Source: Syntrophales bacterium (GTDB lineage Bacteria > Desulfobacterota > Syntrophia > Syntrophales > UBA5619). From it: DNA of 64,000 nucleotides. A model generated the notes under the pieces. The model was not told the DNA's origin. It saw nothing but the letters and a program-made list of their open reading frames with translations, and did not search any database. Position 1 is the first letter of the stretch; each line of letters opens with the position of its first letter. Shown here piece by piece: positions 9,282 through 17,910 of the stretch. Made by a program: the position numbers and the translations under genes. The stretch is taken from contig JALNYO010000001.1 in the NCBI GenBank assembly GCA_023229765.1, positions 124,001 through 188,000 on the forward strand. The letters run 5' to 3'.

Positions 9282-10459
9282 GATATTAGCGAAGCATCGT
9301 TAGCCTCTTTTTTTGTCTGGTCAATACGGTTGGTCAATATGTTTGAGTTGTCAACAGCGCCATCAACTGAGTTCTCAACATATAATGAGGGCAGCGCCAA
9401 GGCATTTTTGCTTTTCATTTCGTCCACCAGGTGAGAATAAACATTGACGATCATGTTGGCGTTTTTGTGGCCTACCCGGTGGGCGAGATCTTGCATGTCC
9501 GCCCCGTTGGCCAGGGCGTGGCTGATGTAGTAGTGCCGCAAGTCGTACAGGCGCAGCCTCTTTTCTATCCCGGCCTTGGCTTTTGCCTCCTTCCAGCTCT
9601 TGGCGACCTGGCTTGTGATCCGTTCTCCCTGGAAGGAAATCACATAAGGGCACTCGGGCAGCACCTTTCCCCGGCGGCCAGCCAATCTTTGCGCCTCCTG
9701 GCGATACCATTTTCGTTTTTTTTTCAGCCGGTCAATAAATTCCGGGCTGACATATTGAACATGGGCGCTGTCCGTTTTGGATGAGTACACGCGGATCGCG
9801 CCGGTCTCGAAGTCGATATCATCCCATTTCATGTTGAAGAGTTCCGTTTTTCCGGGCCTCAATCCGGTGTGATATTCCACCTCTATCGCCCATTGCAGAT
9901 GTTCCGGGGCATGTTCGATAATGTTCCGCAGATCATCGAGCGAGGGCAGCTCCACCCGAAAACGCTTGACGATCCGGAGCGGTTCCCGGCGCGTCCAGGG
10001 ATGGGGCATGGCGCCGAGCTCGTCGAGGTTATTTATCCCCCAGGCCAAGACCTTCGAGATGTACTGAAAGTATTTATTCACCGATCGGTTGGAGATTTTG
10101 CGGTCCGTCATGGCCTTCTGGATGGCGTTCCAGTCGTTCATCGTGATGCTGTGGCACATTCTCTGGCCGATCACCGGCAGGGCGTAGAGGGCGACCGTGG
10201 CGCAGATCTCGTCAACGGTTTTGTCGGAAAGCTCAACGTTCCGGGCGGCGATGTACTGCTGGAAAAGTTCGGCGAAGGTCAGATCGTCCGAATGGAAGTG
10301 ATGCACCCGGCCCTGGCGCTTCTCGTTCTTGATCCAGACATCCCGCTCCGTGGCCTTCAACAGGGCGTCCCGGCCCCGCCCAAACGGTTCCCTGACCTGT
10401 TTGCCGGCGATCCAGTAGATGCACTCCACGCGGCCATCTTTGCGAGTGTGAACGGACAT
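9278..10459 (-). CDS. int: Tyrosine recombinase / prophage integrase
   Basis: The 393-residue integrase has an N-terminal arm-binding region, a SAM-like core-binding domain (about 60-160) and a catalytic domain. Catalytic residues visible are R201 (HTGLRPGKTE), R308 in LYDLRHYYISH (Y305 where many relatives have His), H331 (VGHKN) and nucleophile Y341 (NVYSHL). It catalyses integration between attP and the tRNA-Pro site. It begins 9 bases after the NYN gene stop, so the two are probably one transcript. The final residues are encoded by att and arm-site DNA. Confidence 0.93.
   Translation of the reverse strand: MSVHTRKDGRVECIYWIAGKQVREPFGRGRDALLKATERDVWIKNEKRQGRVHHFHSDDLTFAELFQQYIAARNVELSDKTVDEICATVALYALPVIGQRMCHSITMNDWNAIQKAMTDRKISNRSVNKYFQYISKVLAWGINNLDELGAMPHPWTRREPLRIVKRFRVELPSLDDLRNIIEHAPEHLQWAIEVEYHTGLRPGKTELFNMKWDDIDFETGAIRVYSSKTDSAHVQYVSPEFIDRLKKKRKWYRQEAQRLAGRRGKVLPECPYVISFQGERITSQVAKSWKEAKAKAGIEKRLRLYDLRHYYISHALANGADMQDLAHRVGHKNANMIVNVYSHLVDEMKSKNALALPSLYVENSVDGAVDNSNILTNRIDQTKKEANDASLIS
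9284..9315 (+). terminator. Possible intrinsic terminator after tRNA-Pro
   Basis: An imperfect hairpin (TTAGCGA / TCGTTAG with two wobble pairs) is followed by a run of eight T's at about 9308-9315. It could end the tRNA transcript on prophage DNA, replacing the host terminator now beyond attR. It lies within the 3' end of the integrase gene on the other strand. Confidence 0.4.
9319..9339. promoter_or_regulatory. Candidate integrase arm-type sites, left
   Basis: GGTCAATA occurs at 9319-9326 and 9332-9339. GTTCAATA (61063-61070) and GGTCAATA (61074-61081) lie just inside attR in the same orientation. Pairs of short repeats flanking both att cores are what lambda-type integrases bind with their N-terminal domain. 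The left pair is inside the integrase 3' coding end. Confidence 0.4.
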
Positions 10460-10468
10460 GCGGCATCC

Positions 10469-11092
10469 TTAAATGAAAGATTCTATAAAATCTACATGCT
10501 CTGATAATTCCGGTCGAATATGGTTTTTTAATGGGTCAAGGCATACTTGCATACCTTCACGGCGCGCAAATTTTAGAGCAGGAACAATATCCGCGTCTCC
10601 GGTTATAATAATTAATAAATCTGCCAAGTGTTTTGTAGCGATGTATGAAATGTCTAGGCCGAGCTTCATATCGACAGCTTTCTGCTCAATTAACGGCTTA
10701 AAGTCATCTTCCTTGAGATCATCTATAGTAATTTTTTTCTTTATCAATCCTTCGAGTTTTTCCGGGGATAATATCCACTCATTATTTCTCCAAACAGTCT
10801 TTCCCAGGCGGAGCGCGAAATTAGGCGTTGATTTTATGCTGTCAAGAAGTTCTCTCTGTGCAATAGCCACGCTTGTAGTGTTAAAATCAATAGATTTTTT
10901 TGTCAAAGGATTATGTCCTTTTTTATCAAGAGGCTCAGTGTCGTAATAAAATATCCTGTATAAATAATCTTCGCTCCTGAGATGCCGGCAACAATACTTT
11001 CTGATTTCCTTGCCGCAGTAATAGAAATTCTTTGATCTATAAATGGCTTTCCTCATGAACCAACCATCAATCATAAAAACAACCTTACGCAT
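10469..11092 (-). CDS. NYN-domain (PIN-like) ribonuclease family protein
   Basis: The NYN fold is a metal-dependent RNase fold. Acidic positions expected for the site are D9 (FMIDGWF), the DMKLGLDIS segment and TGDADIVP, followed by the helix ALKFARREGM. At 207 residues it is a stand-alone NYN protein with an insertion (about residues 75-125) before the second acidic segment. It sits directly upstream of the integrase. A long structured leader precedes the start. A second NYN protein is encoded at 20681-21304. The RNA target is unknown. Confidence 0.82.
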   Translation of the reverse strand: MRKVVFMIDGWFMRKAIYRSKNFYYCGKEIRKYCCRHLRSEDYLYRIFYYDTEPLDKKGHNPLTKKSIDFNTTSVAIAQRELLDSIKSTPNFALRLGKTVWRNNEWILSPEKLEGLIKKKITIDDLKEDDFKPLIEQKAVDMKLGLDISYIATKHLADLLIIITGDADIVPALKFARREGMQVCLDPLKNHIRPELSEHVDFIESFI

Positions 11093-11275
11093 GATTATTC
11101 CCTTCCCTGAAACAGCAAAGCCCCTTGGTCGGCTTCAGCGTTTTTATATGTGTGCTGAAACGTTGCAAGGGGCGCTTTTTATTTCTCTCATGCACAAACC
11201 CGCATCCATTACGAACGTGTGCGTCAATACACTGCGGTTGATTAGTGAACTACAGGAGGCAATTTTATTTGTCAA
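11093..11275 (-). promoter_or_regulatory. Promoter and structured leader of the first NYN gene
   Basis: Read on the minus strand, a TTGACA (11275-11270) with a weak TAGTTC 17 bases downstream starts the region. The leader then has an 8-bp stem GCCCCTTG (11173-11166) / CAAGGGGC (11127-11120) enclosing a 6-bp hairpin TTCAGC / GCTGAA (11159-11154 / 11139-11134). The ribosome site (GGGAAGGG) and ATG follow. Together with 11276-11418 this is about 326 bases without another gene; I see nothing else in it. Confidence 0.45.
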
Positions 11276-11418
11276 GATATTTTTTTTACACCGCCCTTAC
11301 TCTTTTCATGAAAAACGGAAAAGCTTTTTCTATTGTTCTGAATGTATTTACGATATTGATACGGTAGTCATCCACTCTCCAGGGACGTTCGCGACATTTG
11401 ACGATCAGAGCCAAAGCG

Positions 11419-11931
11419 TCATTGCCTCAAACTAATGCCTACCATGCCCAATGTTTTGCCTGTACATGTTCCCGTGACTTCAATCGCATCCCCTTTTTTA
11501 TAGGCCGCCAACTGATTGTTATATGTGTCGGCCGGAAACATCACCATGACCTGGTGCGAGAAAGGCCCCGTCGACAGGTTCACGTATGGCTTATCGCCAA
11601 TGGTTTTGCCAATGGCCCTTATAGTTCCGCTTACCTTGAGCGTCTTGTCCTTGTATTTCGGATCGGCGGCGACCTCATTTGCTTCATATTCCTTGTAGAG
11701 CTGTTCGGATGTAATGGATATGATCTCTGTGGGTTTTGCAGCGGGCTTTGGCGCTTGCGGTGTCTCCCTGCTGTTTTTCCCCATAAATGAACCGATCACT
11801 CCGAGAACGATAAGTCCCACAACGATCTTCACCGGCCATGTCCATCCGAACTTCTTTCTGCAATGAGGGCAAATCTTGGCATCCTTCGGGATCATCATCG
11901 CGCAATAGCGGCATTTTTTTTCCATGGCCAT
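11419..11931 (-). CDS. Zinc-ribbon membrane protein with tRNA_anti-like OB domain
   Basis: An N-terminal zinc ribbon (CRYC and CPHC, residues about 7-23) is followed by one membrane helix (about 32-49), a Pro/Ala linker and an OB-fold of the tRNA_anti-like type (about 75-170: LYKEYEANEVAADPKYKDK, then LKVSGTI). Proteins of this architecture are common in Desulfobacterota and prophages, with unknown function. It starts 3 bases after the BRCT gene stop, suggesting coupling. It may be a lysogeny-expressed accessory gene. Confidence 0.72.
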   Translation of the reverse strand: MAMEKKCRYCAMMIPKDAKICPHCRKKFGWTWPVKIVVGLIVLGVIGSFMGKNSRETPQAPKPAAKPTEIISITSEQLYKEYEANEVAADPKYKDKTLKVSGTIRAIGKTIGDKPYVNLSTGPFSHQVMVMFPADTYNNQLAAYKKGDAIEVTGTCTGKTLGMVGISLRQ

Positions 11932-11934
11932 CGT

Positions 11935-12585
11935 TTATACCCCGCGACCATTAACGGCAAACTTAACGAAATCGAGTTCTGAAACTATAAAGGTTTTTGC
12001 TTCCCCTCTGGATTTTGCGTTCATACATGCCTCAATTTTTGTTCCATATCTACCATATTTCCATGAATCCTGGCCCAATTCTCCCACGACGAGATAATCC
12101 ACCTTGGATGAATAACTACTGCAGCAATATCCCCCATTCTCGGTAACCACCCTTTCCGCCTTGTTGCGCTTTCCGAATTGCAGAATTCCGGTGAACAGGA
12201 ACGATCGGTTTGAGAATTGAATAACCGGATTTGCATCAAAGATCGACGTCGCGACCTCTTCCGAATTAGGGTCTGCAGCAATTCCTGAAAGAAAGGCAAG
12301 GAGCTCCTTTCGTTCCTCCAGAGTGACGACATTGTCTTCAAGGATGGCTTGTAACACGCAAATAAGTCTTGATATCGGCCAATCGTCCCGGGCAAAAGCG
12401 TTTTTTACAAGCCATTCACCAATCAGCTTTATCTCATCGTCGGACAAAACTCCATCATAGATCACGGCGGCGGAAATGCCCTGCAATTCCTGTATGGCCC
12501 TTTTTTTCATCAGCGGGAGGTTGTAAAGAATTAGTAAATCTTGATGTTCATCGACGTTCAATTTGCGATTAGGAGATATATTCAT
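11935..12585 (-). CDS. BRCT-domain protein
   Basis: The C-terminal part (about residues 120-205 of the 216 from this start) has the BRCT pattern: SFLFTGILQFGKRNKAERVV, then GGYCCSSYSSKVDYLVVGE and a closing Trp-rich segment. Similar domains in prophage proteins resemble the LigA BRCT. The N-terminal half is helical and unrecognised, perhaps TerB-like (VLSDDEIKLIGEWL, EDNVVTLEERKELL). The ATG at 12585 is chosen because GAGGA lies 8 bases upstream. The leader is one copy of a repeat also found before three chromosomal genes right of the prophage. Confidence 0.72.
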   Translation of the reverse strand: MNISPNRKLNVDEHQDLLILYNLPLMKKRAIQELQGISAAVIYDGVLSDDEIKLIGEWLVKNAFARDDWPISRLICVLQAILEDNVVTLEERKELLAFLSGIAADPNSEEVATSIFDANPVIQFSNRSFLFTGILQFGKRNKAERVVTENGGYCCSSYSSKVDYLVVGELGQDSWKYGRYGTKIEACMNAKSRGEAKTFIVSELDFVKFAVNGRGV

Positions 12586-12650
12586 TAACCGGATCCTCAC
12601 AAATAGATCACGTTTCCCGCTTGCCGGTATTCGATGACGCGGCCACGTCG
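12586..12650 (-). repeat. Shared leader repeat, copy B (prophage)
   Basis: On the minus strand a block reading ATCGAATACCGGCAAGCGG then GAAACGTGATCTATTTGTGAGGA precedes the BRCT start. Close copies precede genes at 62048, 63206 and 63953. Here it also encodes the last residues of the upstream repressor (SNTGKRET). Confidence 0.6.
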
Positions 12651-13162
12651 GTACCGGTAGGTTGGCCCACCGACAGGGCCGCTCTTAACTGCCGCATTTC
12701 CGTTAGCGCGCCGTTCAATTCGGCTCTCAAATCATCTATATTTTCGTCCTGCCGCTTAATCTTCTCATCCTGTTCTTTTTCTTTGTTGATGCTGTAATTA
12801 AACGCCTTGAGATTAGATAAAAAAGCATCCCTTATAACCTTGTTGTCGGAAAGGAGGACGTTCTTAAACTGCGAGCAATACTCCTCCAGCCCGGCGCAGG
12901 GGTGGGGCGGACTGGGATCAGTGGAATTATTCACCTTAATTTTCACAGTGGTGGGATTCTCGTCGGAGAGAAGCCAATCAAGATATTCAGCATAGTGAAA
13001 ATAAAGACCCGCAATCATGTCGGCTGACGGCCCGCTCTTCTCGTTCAGAACCATCGAAAGGTAACTTTCCTCGACGTTTATTTGCTTGGCGAACGCCTTC
13101 TGGCTGATTTTGAGATGATATTTTATTAATAATTTTAGTTTACTAGAAAATATATTCAGCAT
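12608..13162 (-). CDS. Phage repressor-like HTH protein
   Basis: The 184-residue protein from the ATG at 13162 has an N-terminal helix-turn-helix (KISQKAFAKQINVEESYLSMVLNEK, about residues 19-43, in two parts), a Pro-rich linker and a C-terminal coiled coil (EKIKRQDENIDDLRAELN) instead of a LexA-like peptidase. A coiled coil would allow oligomerisation. Its place at the turning point between minus-strand lysogeny genes and plus-strand early genes fits a CI-type repressor. The ribosome site is weak. The window start of the longer frame (13210) lacks support. Confidence 0.7.
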   Translation of the reverse strand: MLNIFSSKLKLLIKYHLKISQKAFAKQINVEESYLSMVLNEKSGPSADMIAGLYFHYAEYLDWLLSDENPTTVKIKVNNSTDPSPPHPCAGLEEYCSQFKNVLLSDNKVIRDAFLSNLKAFNYSINKEKEQDEKIKRQDENIDDLRAELNGALTEMRQLRAALSVGQPTGTDVAASSNTGKRET

Positions 13163-13176
13163 AATGAATTTTTTAC

Positions 13177-13205
13177 TTGACATATAATTCAGTACTGTGT
13201 ATTTC
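13177..13205 (+). promoter_or_regulatory. Possible early promoter near the repressor start
   Basis: TTGACA at 13177-13182 is followed after 17 bases by TATTTC. TATAAT also occurs at 13183-13188. Half-palindromes TTCAGTACTG and TTCAGCATAATGAA lie around it and could be repressor operators. The first supported plus-strand gene starts only at 13657, so assignment is uncertain. Confidence 0.3.
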
Positions 13206-13286
13206 GTCACCCAACAGGGGAATTAATCTTAAGCCCCCAAACCTTAACGAGGACCACTCGCGTGAACCAAACGATCAAAGTCGGAA

Positions 13287-13655
13287 TCATGACCCCTGAT
13301 CACTACTGCCCCTTAGCGGCGGTCCCATTAACCGAACCTCTGTCGGCGTGTTATGAGGGCGCGCTTTCTTTGGCCACACTTGAAAGTCAGCGGCGATTCC
13401 TTCCCGGACAGCTTTCTCGTGCAGCAACTGTAGTTCATTTTCCAACTGAGCAATTATGTCGAGAGATGGTTGAGCAAAGGATTCAACCTCTTCTGCAATC
13501 CATGCATAATCCATTAGATAGGAGCGAGCCTTTGCCTCAGCCTCCTGAAGCGAGTCAGCAATGACGAATACGGATGCAATTCCACCCGCAATATCTTCCG
13601 CCTTCGGAGTCGCCGGCGTCGGCTTCACCTCTATTGAAAAGAAGAACGGAAGCAC
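13287..13655 (-). CDS. Phage hypothetical protein
   Basis: This 122-residue frame looks genuine: even composition, helical segment ADSLQEAEAKARSYLMDY and a ribosome site (GAGGT) 6 bases before the GTG start. No function is recognised. It would be the first gene of the minus-strand lysogeny block. Its start is 1 base from the start of the divergent gene at 13657, so each ribosome site lies in the other gene. The opposite-strand frame at 13262-13564 has poorer coding character and I treat it as a shadow. Confidence 0.6.
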   Translation of the reverse strand: MLPFFFSIEVKPTPATPKAEDIAGGIASVFVIADSLQEAEAKARSYLMDYAWIAEEVESFAQPSLDIIAQLENELQLLHEKAVREGIAADFQVWPKKARPHNTPTEVRLMGPPLRGSSDQGS

Positions 13656-13656
13656 A

Positions 13657-13887
13657 ATGTCACCTCAAGAAATAGACACACTCCGCAAGGAGGTTAAACA
13701 CAAGATGGTTGAACTTGGACTCGACCGACGTGGGTCTTATGCTGTTTTGTTACCACGCCTGCTTCGTCCCACGCACAACAGCAGCCTGATAATGGCCCTG
13801 TCCGGGTATCGTTCCGGGCCGGGAAGCCAGGCGATCCTGGAAGACCTGCTGGCGGTATTGTCCACATGGCCGCCGGAGAATGCGTAA
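13657..13887 (+). CDS. Small phage DNA-binding (Cro-like) protein, putative
   Basis: From ATG 13657 the product is 76 residues. It contains KMVELGLDRRGSYAVLLPRL and a second helix ending in LSGYRSGP, the pattern of compact phage HTH proteins that follow the early promoter. The upstream extension of the frame to 13561 is a shadow of the minus-strand gene. The ribosome site (GGAAG) is weak. Position just before the CII-like gene supports an early regulator. Confidence 0.55.
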   Translation: MSPQEIDTLRKEVKHKMVELGLDRRGSYAVLLPRLLRPTHNSSLIMALSGYRSGPGSQAILEDLLAVLSTWPPENA

Positions 13888-13891
13888 ATGC

Positions 13892-13921
13892 TTCCTTGTG
13901 TGAGCATATACACACAAGGAA
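13892..13921. promoter_or_regulatory. Inverted repeat, probable operator
   Basis: TTCCTTGTGT and ACACAAGGAA form a 10-bp perfect inverted repeat around a short centre, between the Cro-like and CII-like genes. No T-run follows on either strand, so an operator is more likely than a terminator. Confidence 0.5.
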
Positions 13922-13958
13922 AAAGCAAAAGCAATTAAATTTTTGAGGGGAAATGTTT

Positions 13959-14420
13959 ATGACCACATTAAAAGATTGCTTGTACTCAACGATCCACCGG
14001 AACCGTAAACCCCTGAAACTCATCGCCGAAGAGATCGGCATGAGTGAAAACTACCTCCTCCGCGCTGCCCTTCCCGACACAGAAGAATCAGATACAGGCA
14101 CCGGCTGCCGATTCCCGCTGAAAAAACTCGTTCCTCTGATCCGCGAAACCGACGATTTCTCGGTTTTGGATCACATCGAGCAGTCCCTCGGACGGATCGC
14201 GATCAAGGCACCGCTCGCCGCCGCCACAAATTCCGGATTGCCGCGTCTCACCATGCAGGCGGTGAAAGAGTTCGGAGAGTTGTGCGGAGACCTGGACGCA
14301 TCGATTGCCGACGGGACTTTGACGGACAACGAGATTGCACACATAAAAGCGGAGGGGTACGAGGCCTGCCAGGCAATTATGACCCTCTTGCATAACATCG
14401 GAATTGGTAAACTTAAATAA
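13959..14420 (+). CDS. Phage regulatory protein, CII/CP76-like
   Basis: The C-terminal region (SIADGTLTDNEIAHIKAEG, then YEACQAIMTLLHNI) matches the phage regulatory CII family (Phage_CP76). The N-terminal part has a helix-turn-helix (LKLIAEEIGMSENYLLRAAL). The second ATG (13959) is chosen because GAGGGG sits 8-9 bases before it and only 2-3 before the ATG at 13953. The family is thought to control the lysis-lysogeny choice in P2/186-like phages, so this pairs with the repressor at 12608. Confidence 0.75.
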   Translation: MTTLKDCLYSTIHRNRKPLKLIAEEIGMSENYLLRAALPDTEESDTGTGCRFPLKKLVPLIRETDDFSVLDHIEQSLGRIAIKAPLAAATNSGLPRLTMQAVKEFGELCGDLDASIADGTLTDNEIAHIKAEGYEACQAIMTLLHNIGIGKLK

Positions 14421-14448
14421 GAACCCGCACCTTAATAGGTTAGACGCT

Positions 14449-14796
14449 ATGAGAACAATAACAACAAACAAAGACGGGAAAATAAAGGAAATAACCTCGC
14501 CCTGGTATCGGGTGGAAGAAGCCGCGGCCTATTGCGGCATCTCCCGCACCGAGTTCGACGAACGGGCGCGCGAGCTGCCGCACGCCGGGAAGTATCGCCT
14601 GCGCCTCTACCATCAATCCGTGCTGGATGCCTGGCTGAACGATACGCTGGGAATACCATTCGACCCCGAAGACAAGCCCGTCAGAAGGCCGCTGCGAAGA
14701 AGAAACCGGCCTCCACTGGAGGGAATCACAAACCCGAGGACCGGGAAGTTTTATCCTTGCCCGGCCGCGAACCGCGGAGAGACGGCAACTTTTTAA
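14449..14796 (+). CDS. Excisionase-like / MerR-type HTH protein
   Basis: From ATG 14449 the 115-residue protein contains a winged-helix signature (YRVEEAAAYCGISRTEFDERA) and ends its DNA-binding part with HQSVLDAWL, typical of excisionase-family domains that act as directionality factors or early regulators. A basic C-terminal tail follows. It is too far from the integrase to prove excisionase function. A similar domain is encoded at 26473-26757. Confidence 0.6.
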   Translation: MRTITTNKDGKIKEITSPWYRVEEAAAYCGISRTEFDERARELPHAGKYRLRLYHQSVLDAWLNDTLGIPFDPEDKPVRRPLRRRNRPPLEGITNPRTGKFYPCPAANRGETATF

Positions 14797-14822
14797 CGTC
14801 AAATAACCGTAAGGAGGTAATC

Positions 14823-15029
14823 ATGACATCAACCGTCATAGGCGCACGTCTCAGAACACACCGGCGGACGATGCTGGTCAGGGTCGCACGGTATTTCATC
14901 AACCTCGACATGCCCAATCCCGAAACAAACTGGCGGCAGATGCTCGCCTCCATCGGGTTCGTCGTCCTGGTGGGTGTGGCGTTTGTCCTGCTGTTTTTTG
15001 CCTTACAAATATCCATAGTACCTCTGTAG
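14823..15029 (+). CDS. Small single-pass membrane protein
   Basis: A strong ribosome site (AAGGAGGT) lies 5 bases before ATG 14823, fixing this start against longer readings of the frame. The 68-residue product has a basic N-terminus and one hydrophobic helix at about 43-63 near the C-terminus, so it is probably tail-anchored. Function unknown; small early membrane proteins in prophages may serve in superinfection exclusion. Confidence 0.6.
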   Translation: MTSTVIGARLRTHRRTMLVRVARYFINLDMPNPETNWRQMLASIGFVVLVGVAFVLLFFALQISIVPL

Positions 15030-15057
15030 AACGCTCCATCGAAAGCGAGAGCCCTAA

Positions 15058-15294
15058 ATGCTGAAACTGACCATTGAAGAGAGCCTTACTGGTCCGCTGG
15101 CCCATCCGCCGACAAGGAGGGCCCTTGAGGAATTGGTGGACCGATCAAAAACCCTGGAGGATGTTTCTGCCGGCGTCGATGCCATTCCCGGCCTGACGTT
15201 CTACAAGGGCAGCATGCACGTCGCCATACACACAAAATCGTTGGGACGATTCAGCCCCACCCGCTGGGCGATCATCACGGGAGGGGAGGGCTGA
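15058..15294 (+). CDS. Phage hypothetical protein
   Basis: This 78-residue reading frame begins at an ATG shortly after the membrane-protein gene and ends 1 base before the primase start, so it is probably cotranslated with it. The sequence is mixed alpha/beta with no motif I recognise. Confidence 0.55.
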   Translation: MLKLTIEESLTGPLAHPPTRRALEELVDRSKTLEDVSAGVDAIPGLTFYKGSMHVAIHTKSLGRFSPTRWAIITGGEG

Positions 15295-15295
15295 C

Positions 15296-17719
15296 GTGGG
15301 GCTTGCTGCTAAACATCTTGGGGAATCGCGCTGCGCGGAGATTGCCCGCACCCTGTTCACCGTCACCTTGACCGAAGAGGCCAAAGGCGAGATCCACGGT
15401 CTCTGCCCGATCCACGGCGAGAAAAACCCCTCCTTTGCCTACAACTTCAAAAAGGACGTCTACCACTGCCTCGCCTGCGGGGCCGACGGCGATCTGCTTC
15501 GCCTCTGGAGCGAGGTCAAGGGCCTCGGTCAAAAGGAAGGTTTCAAGGCCTTTTGCGAGGAATTCGGCATTTCTCTTGGGCAGGGGGATACAGAAGCTGG
15601 GAACCGGCGCCGGGGGGGTGTGGGTGCGGCGGATGAGGTTGTACTGGATCCGGTACTGGTGCACCGTCGGATGCTTGAAGCATGGGAGAAGTTTCTCCCG
15701 CTGCCCGACACGTACCAGGAACGCCTGGCCAGGACGCGCGGCTGGAGCCGTGAGATTATGGCCTTGATGGATCTGCGTCTGCAGACGCAGGGAATGGACC
15801 GTAAAACGGGCGATCTTTTCAACCTCAAGACTGCGGAGCGGATCGCGATTCCGATCCGGGACTCCGCCGGCGACCTCGTGAACATTCGCCGCTACCTGCC
15901 AGGTGCGCAGAAATTCAAGATTCTCTCCTGGGCAAAATCAACGGGTAGCGCGCGTTTGTATCCCGCGGCGCCGGATCCGGATGGAATCGTTCTTTTGTGC
16001 GAGGGGGAATCGGATACGCTGTGCGCGATATCGCACGGTTTTAACGCCATCACTCAGACATCCAAGCTTAAGAACTGGCCTCCGAATCAGTTGGCGGATT
16101 TCCAGGATCGGGACGTCGTGATCGCATACGACGCCGATCAGCCCGGTCAGAAGTATGCCCGGTTCGCCGGCGACTCCCTGGCCATAGCGGCAAAGTCGAT
16201 TCGCATGCTCCAATGGCCTTCCTTCATGGGCGTCGATGAATCCGGAGGGGTTTCGAAGGATCACGGACAGGATCTGACTGATTATTTCGTTCAACACAAG
16301 CGGACGATCGATGATTTCCGCAAACTCCTCGACAAAGCCACCCCCTGGCCCCCGGCCCCCGTTCCCCTTTCAGCGGAGCCCGCCGAAGACGGCACTCTGC
16401 AGGATGAAAACGATGTCCTCCAATTCTTCGATCACGGCGTCAATAAACGATTCTCCTTCAAACCCCGCCTGCTGGCGGAACGGATCATAAATGACATTCC
16501 GCTGCTCTTTTGTGAGGAAACAGGGGAAACGTATCGCTGGAACGGCAAGTTTTGGGAGGAGTACTCCGAAACACATGTTAAGAATGCGGCGATAAAGCTG
16601 CTCAGGAAGGAATCACAGAAGGGGCGCATCGAGGATGCCGTCTTTCAGGTAAAAACCCTCGTGACAATCCCGCATGGGAGAAAGCTGAACGATCAGGAGG
16701 ACTGGATCTGCCTGCAGAACGGCATCCTGAATCTGGTCAGCTATGAACTGCGTCCCCATGACCGTGACGCCTTTTTTACGAGCGCCCTGCCTGTTTCATT
16801 CAACCCCGATTCCGACGATCGATGCGAACGGTGGGAGAGTTTTCTCCTGGAGACCATTGAAACGGCCGGGCCGATCGCACAGCTACAAGAGTTTTTTGGC
16901 TACTGCCTGGTGCGGCACGTGAAATATGAAAAGTGCCTCTTCCTACTCGGCCCTGGTGAAGACGGGAAGAGCAAGTGCCTGAACGTCCTGAAAGAGATGC
17001 TCGGGGAAATCAACTGCGCCGCGGTTGCGTTCGCCGATCTGGAGAAGGAATTCCACCGATCGAGCCTCTATCATAAGATGCTCAACATCTCGACGGAGAT
17101 CGGCGCCCAAGCGATCGAAAGCCCCTATTTCAAGGCCATCACGAGCGGCGATCCCATAAGCGCCGCTTTCAAGAACGTCGATAACTTCACCTTTTCGCCA
17201 TACGTGAAACTGGCCTTCGCGGGAAATAGCCTTCCCCGGGTCAGAGACAACAGCCACGGATATTTCCGCCGCTTTATGCCCATCAAATTCAAGAATCAAT
17301 TCCTCGAGGATGATCCCCGCCGCGATCCGGATCTGATGGATAAGCTGAAAGGCAAGCTATCGGAGATCTTTATCTGGTCCCTGTGCGGGCTGAAAAGACT
17401 GACCGATCAGAAGCGGTTCACCAACTGCGATGAAACCAAATTGCTGATGCAGCAGTACCGCCGGTCCAACAATCCCATCCTCTGCTACATCGAGGACGAG
17501 TGCGTCTTGGGGCCGGATGAGGTGTGTACGACCGACGATCTGTATTCCGATTATAAGACCTACTGTGGCAGGAATGGGTATAGCCCTTTGAATAAGGAAA
17601 ACTTCTTCCGGGAGCTCTACGTGGCCCAGGCGAGCCTTAAACGATACCGGCCGAACAATCACGGCGAACGTGAAAACAAGGTGCGCGGCATCGGAATCGT
17701 GGGGAAATTTAATGAATAG
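15296..17719 (+). CDS. Phage primase-helicase (CHC2 zinc finger, Toprim, D5-type SF3 helicase)
   Basis: The 807-residue protein combines a CHC2 zinc finger (CPIH at 37-40, C58, C61), a Toprim region (LLCEGESDT about 232-240 and IAYDADQPGQ), a D5_N-like middle and an SF3 helicase with Walker A GPGEDGKS near 552-559. It would prime and unwind phage DNA. The GTG start at 15296 follows the previous stop directly. The adjacent downstream repeat array is the likely origin it acts on. Confidence 0.9.
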   Translation: MGLAAKHLGESRCAEIARTLFTVTLTEEAKGEIHGLCPIHGEKNPSFAYNFKKDVYHCLACGADGDLLRLWSEVKGLGQKEGFKAFCEEFGISLGQGDTEAGNRRRGGVGAADEVVLDPVLVHRRMLEAWEKFLPLPDTYQERLARTRGWSREIMALMDLRLQTQGMDRKTGDLFNLKTAERIAIPIRDSAGDLVNIRRYLPGAQKFKILSWAKSTGSARLYPAAPDPDGIVLLCEGESDTLCAISHGFNAITQTSKLKNWPPNQLADFQDRDVVIAYDADQPGQKYARFAGDSLAIAAKSIRMLQWPSFMGVDESGGVSKDHGQDLTDYFVQHKRTIDDFRKLLDKATPWPPAPVPLSAEPAEDGTLQDENDVLQFFDHGVNKRFSFKPRLLAERIINDIPLLFCEETGETYRWNGKFWEEYSETHVKNAAIKLLRKESQKGRIEDAVFQVKTLVTIPHGRKLNDQEDWICLQNGILNLVSYELRPHDRDAFFTSALPVSFNPDSDDRCERWESFLLETIETAGPIAQLQEFFGYCLVRHVKYEKCLFLLGPGEDGKSKCLNVLKEMLGEINCAAVAFADLEKEFHRSSLYHKMLNISTEIGAQAIESPYFKAITSGDPISAAFKNVDNFTFSPYVKLAFAGNSLPRVRDNSHGYFRRFMPIKFKNQFLEDDPRRDPDLMDKLKGKLSEIFIWSLCGLKRLTDQKRFTNCDETKLLMQQYRRSNNPILCYIEDECVLGPDEVCTTDDLYSDYKTYCGRNGYSPLNKENFFRELYVAQASLKRYRPNNHGERENKVRGIGIVGKFNE

Positions 17720-17910
17720 AAATAGAGTACCGCATATTTCCTGCCGGCTTCCCGGATCTCCCCGGCCGGCCGGACGATTCCCCGAGCGTGTCGTCCGTCT
17801 CGCCCATGAGCGAGACCTTGAAGAACGCATCGTAGTGCTCTCCGCCATGCCTCCCCCCCTTTCCCCCTTGTGGTGTACCCGCTACCAATCATCTTCTCCG
17901 GAGCCGTTCC

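Noticed and set aside
13262..13564. Plus-strand frame of 100 codons
   Set aside because: It is antisense to the better-supported minus-strand gene at 13287-13655.
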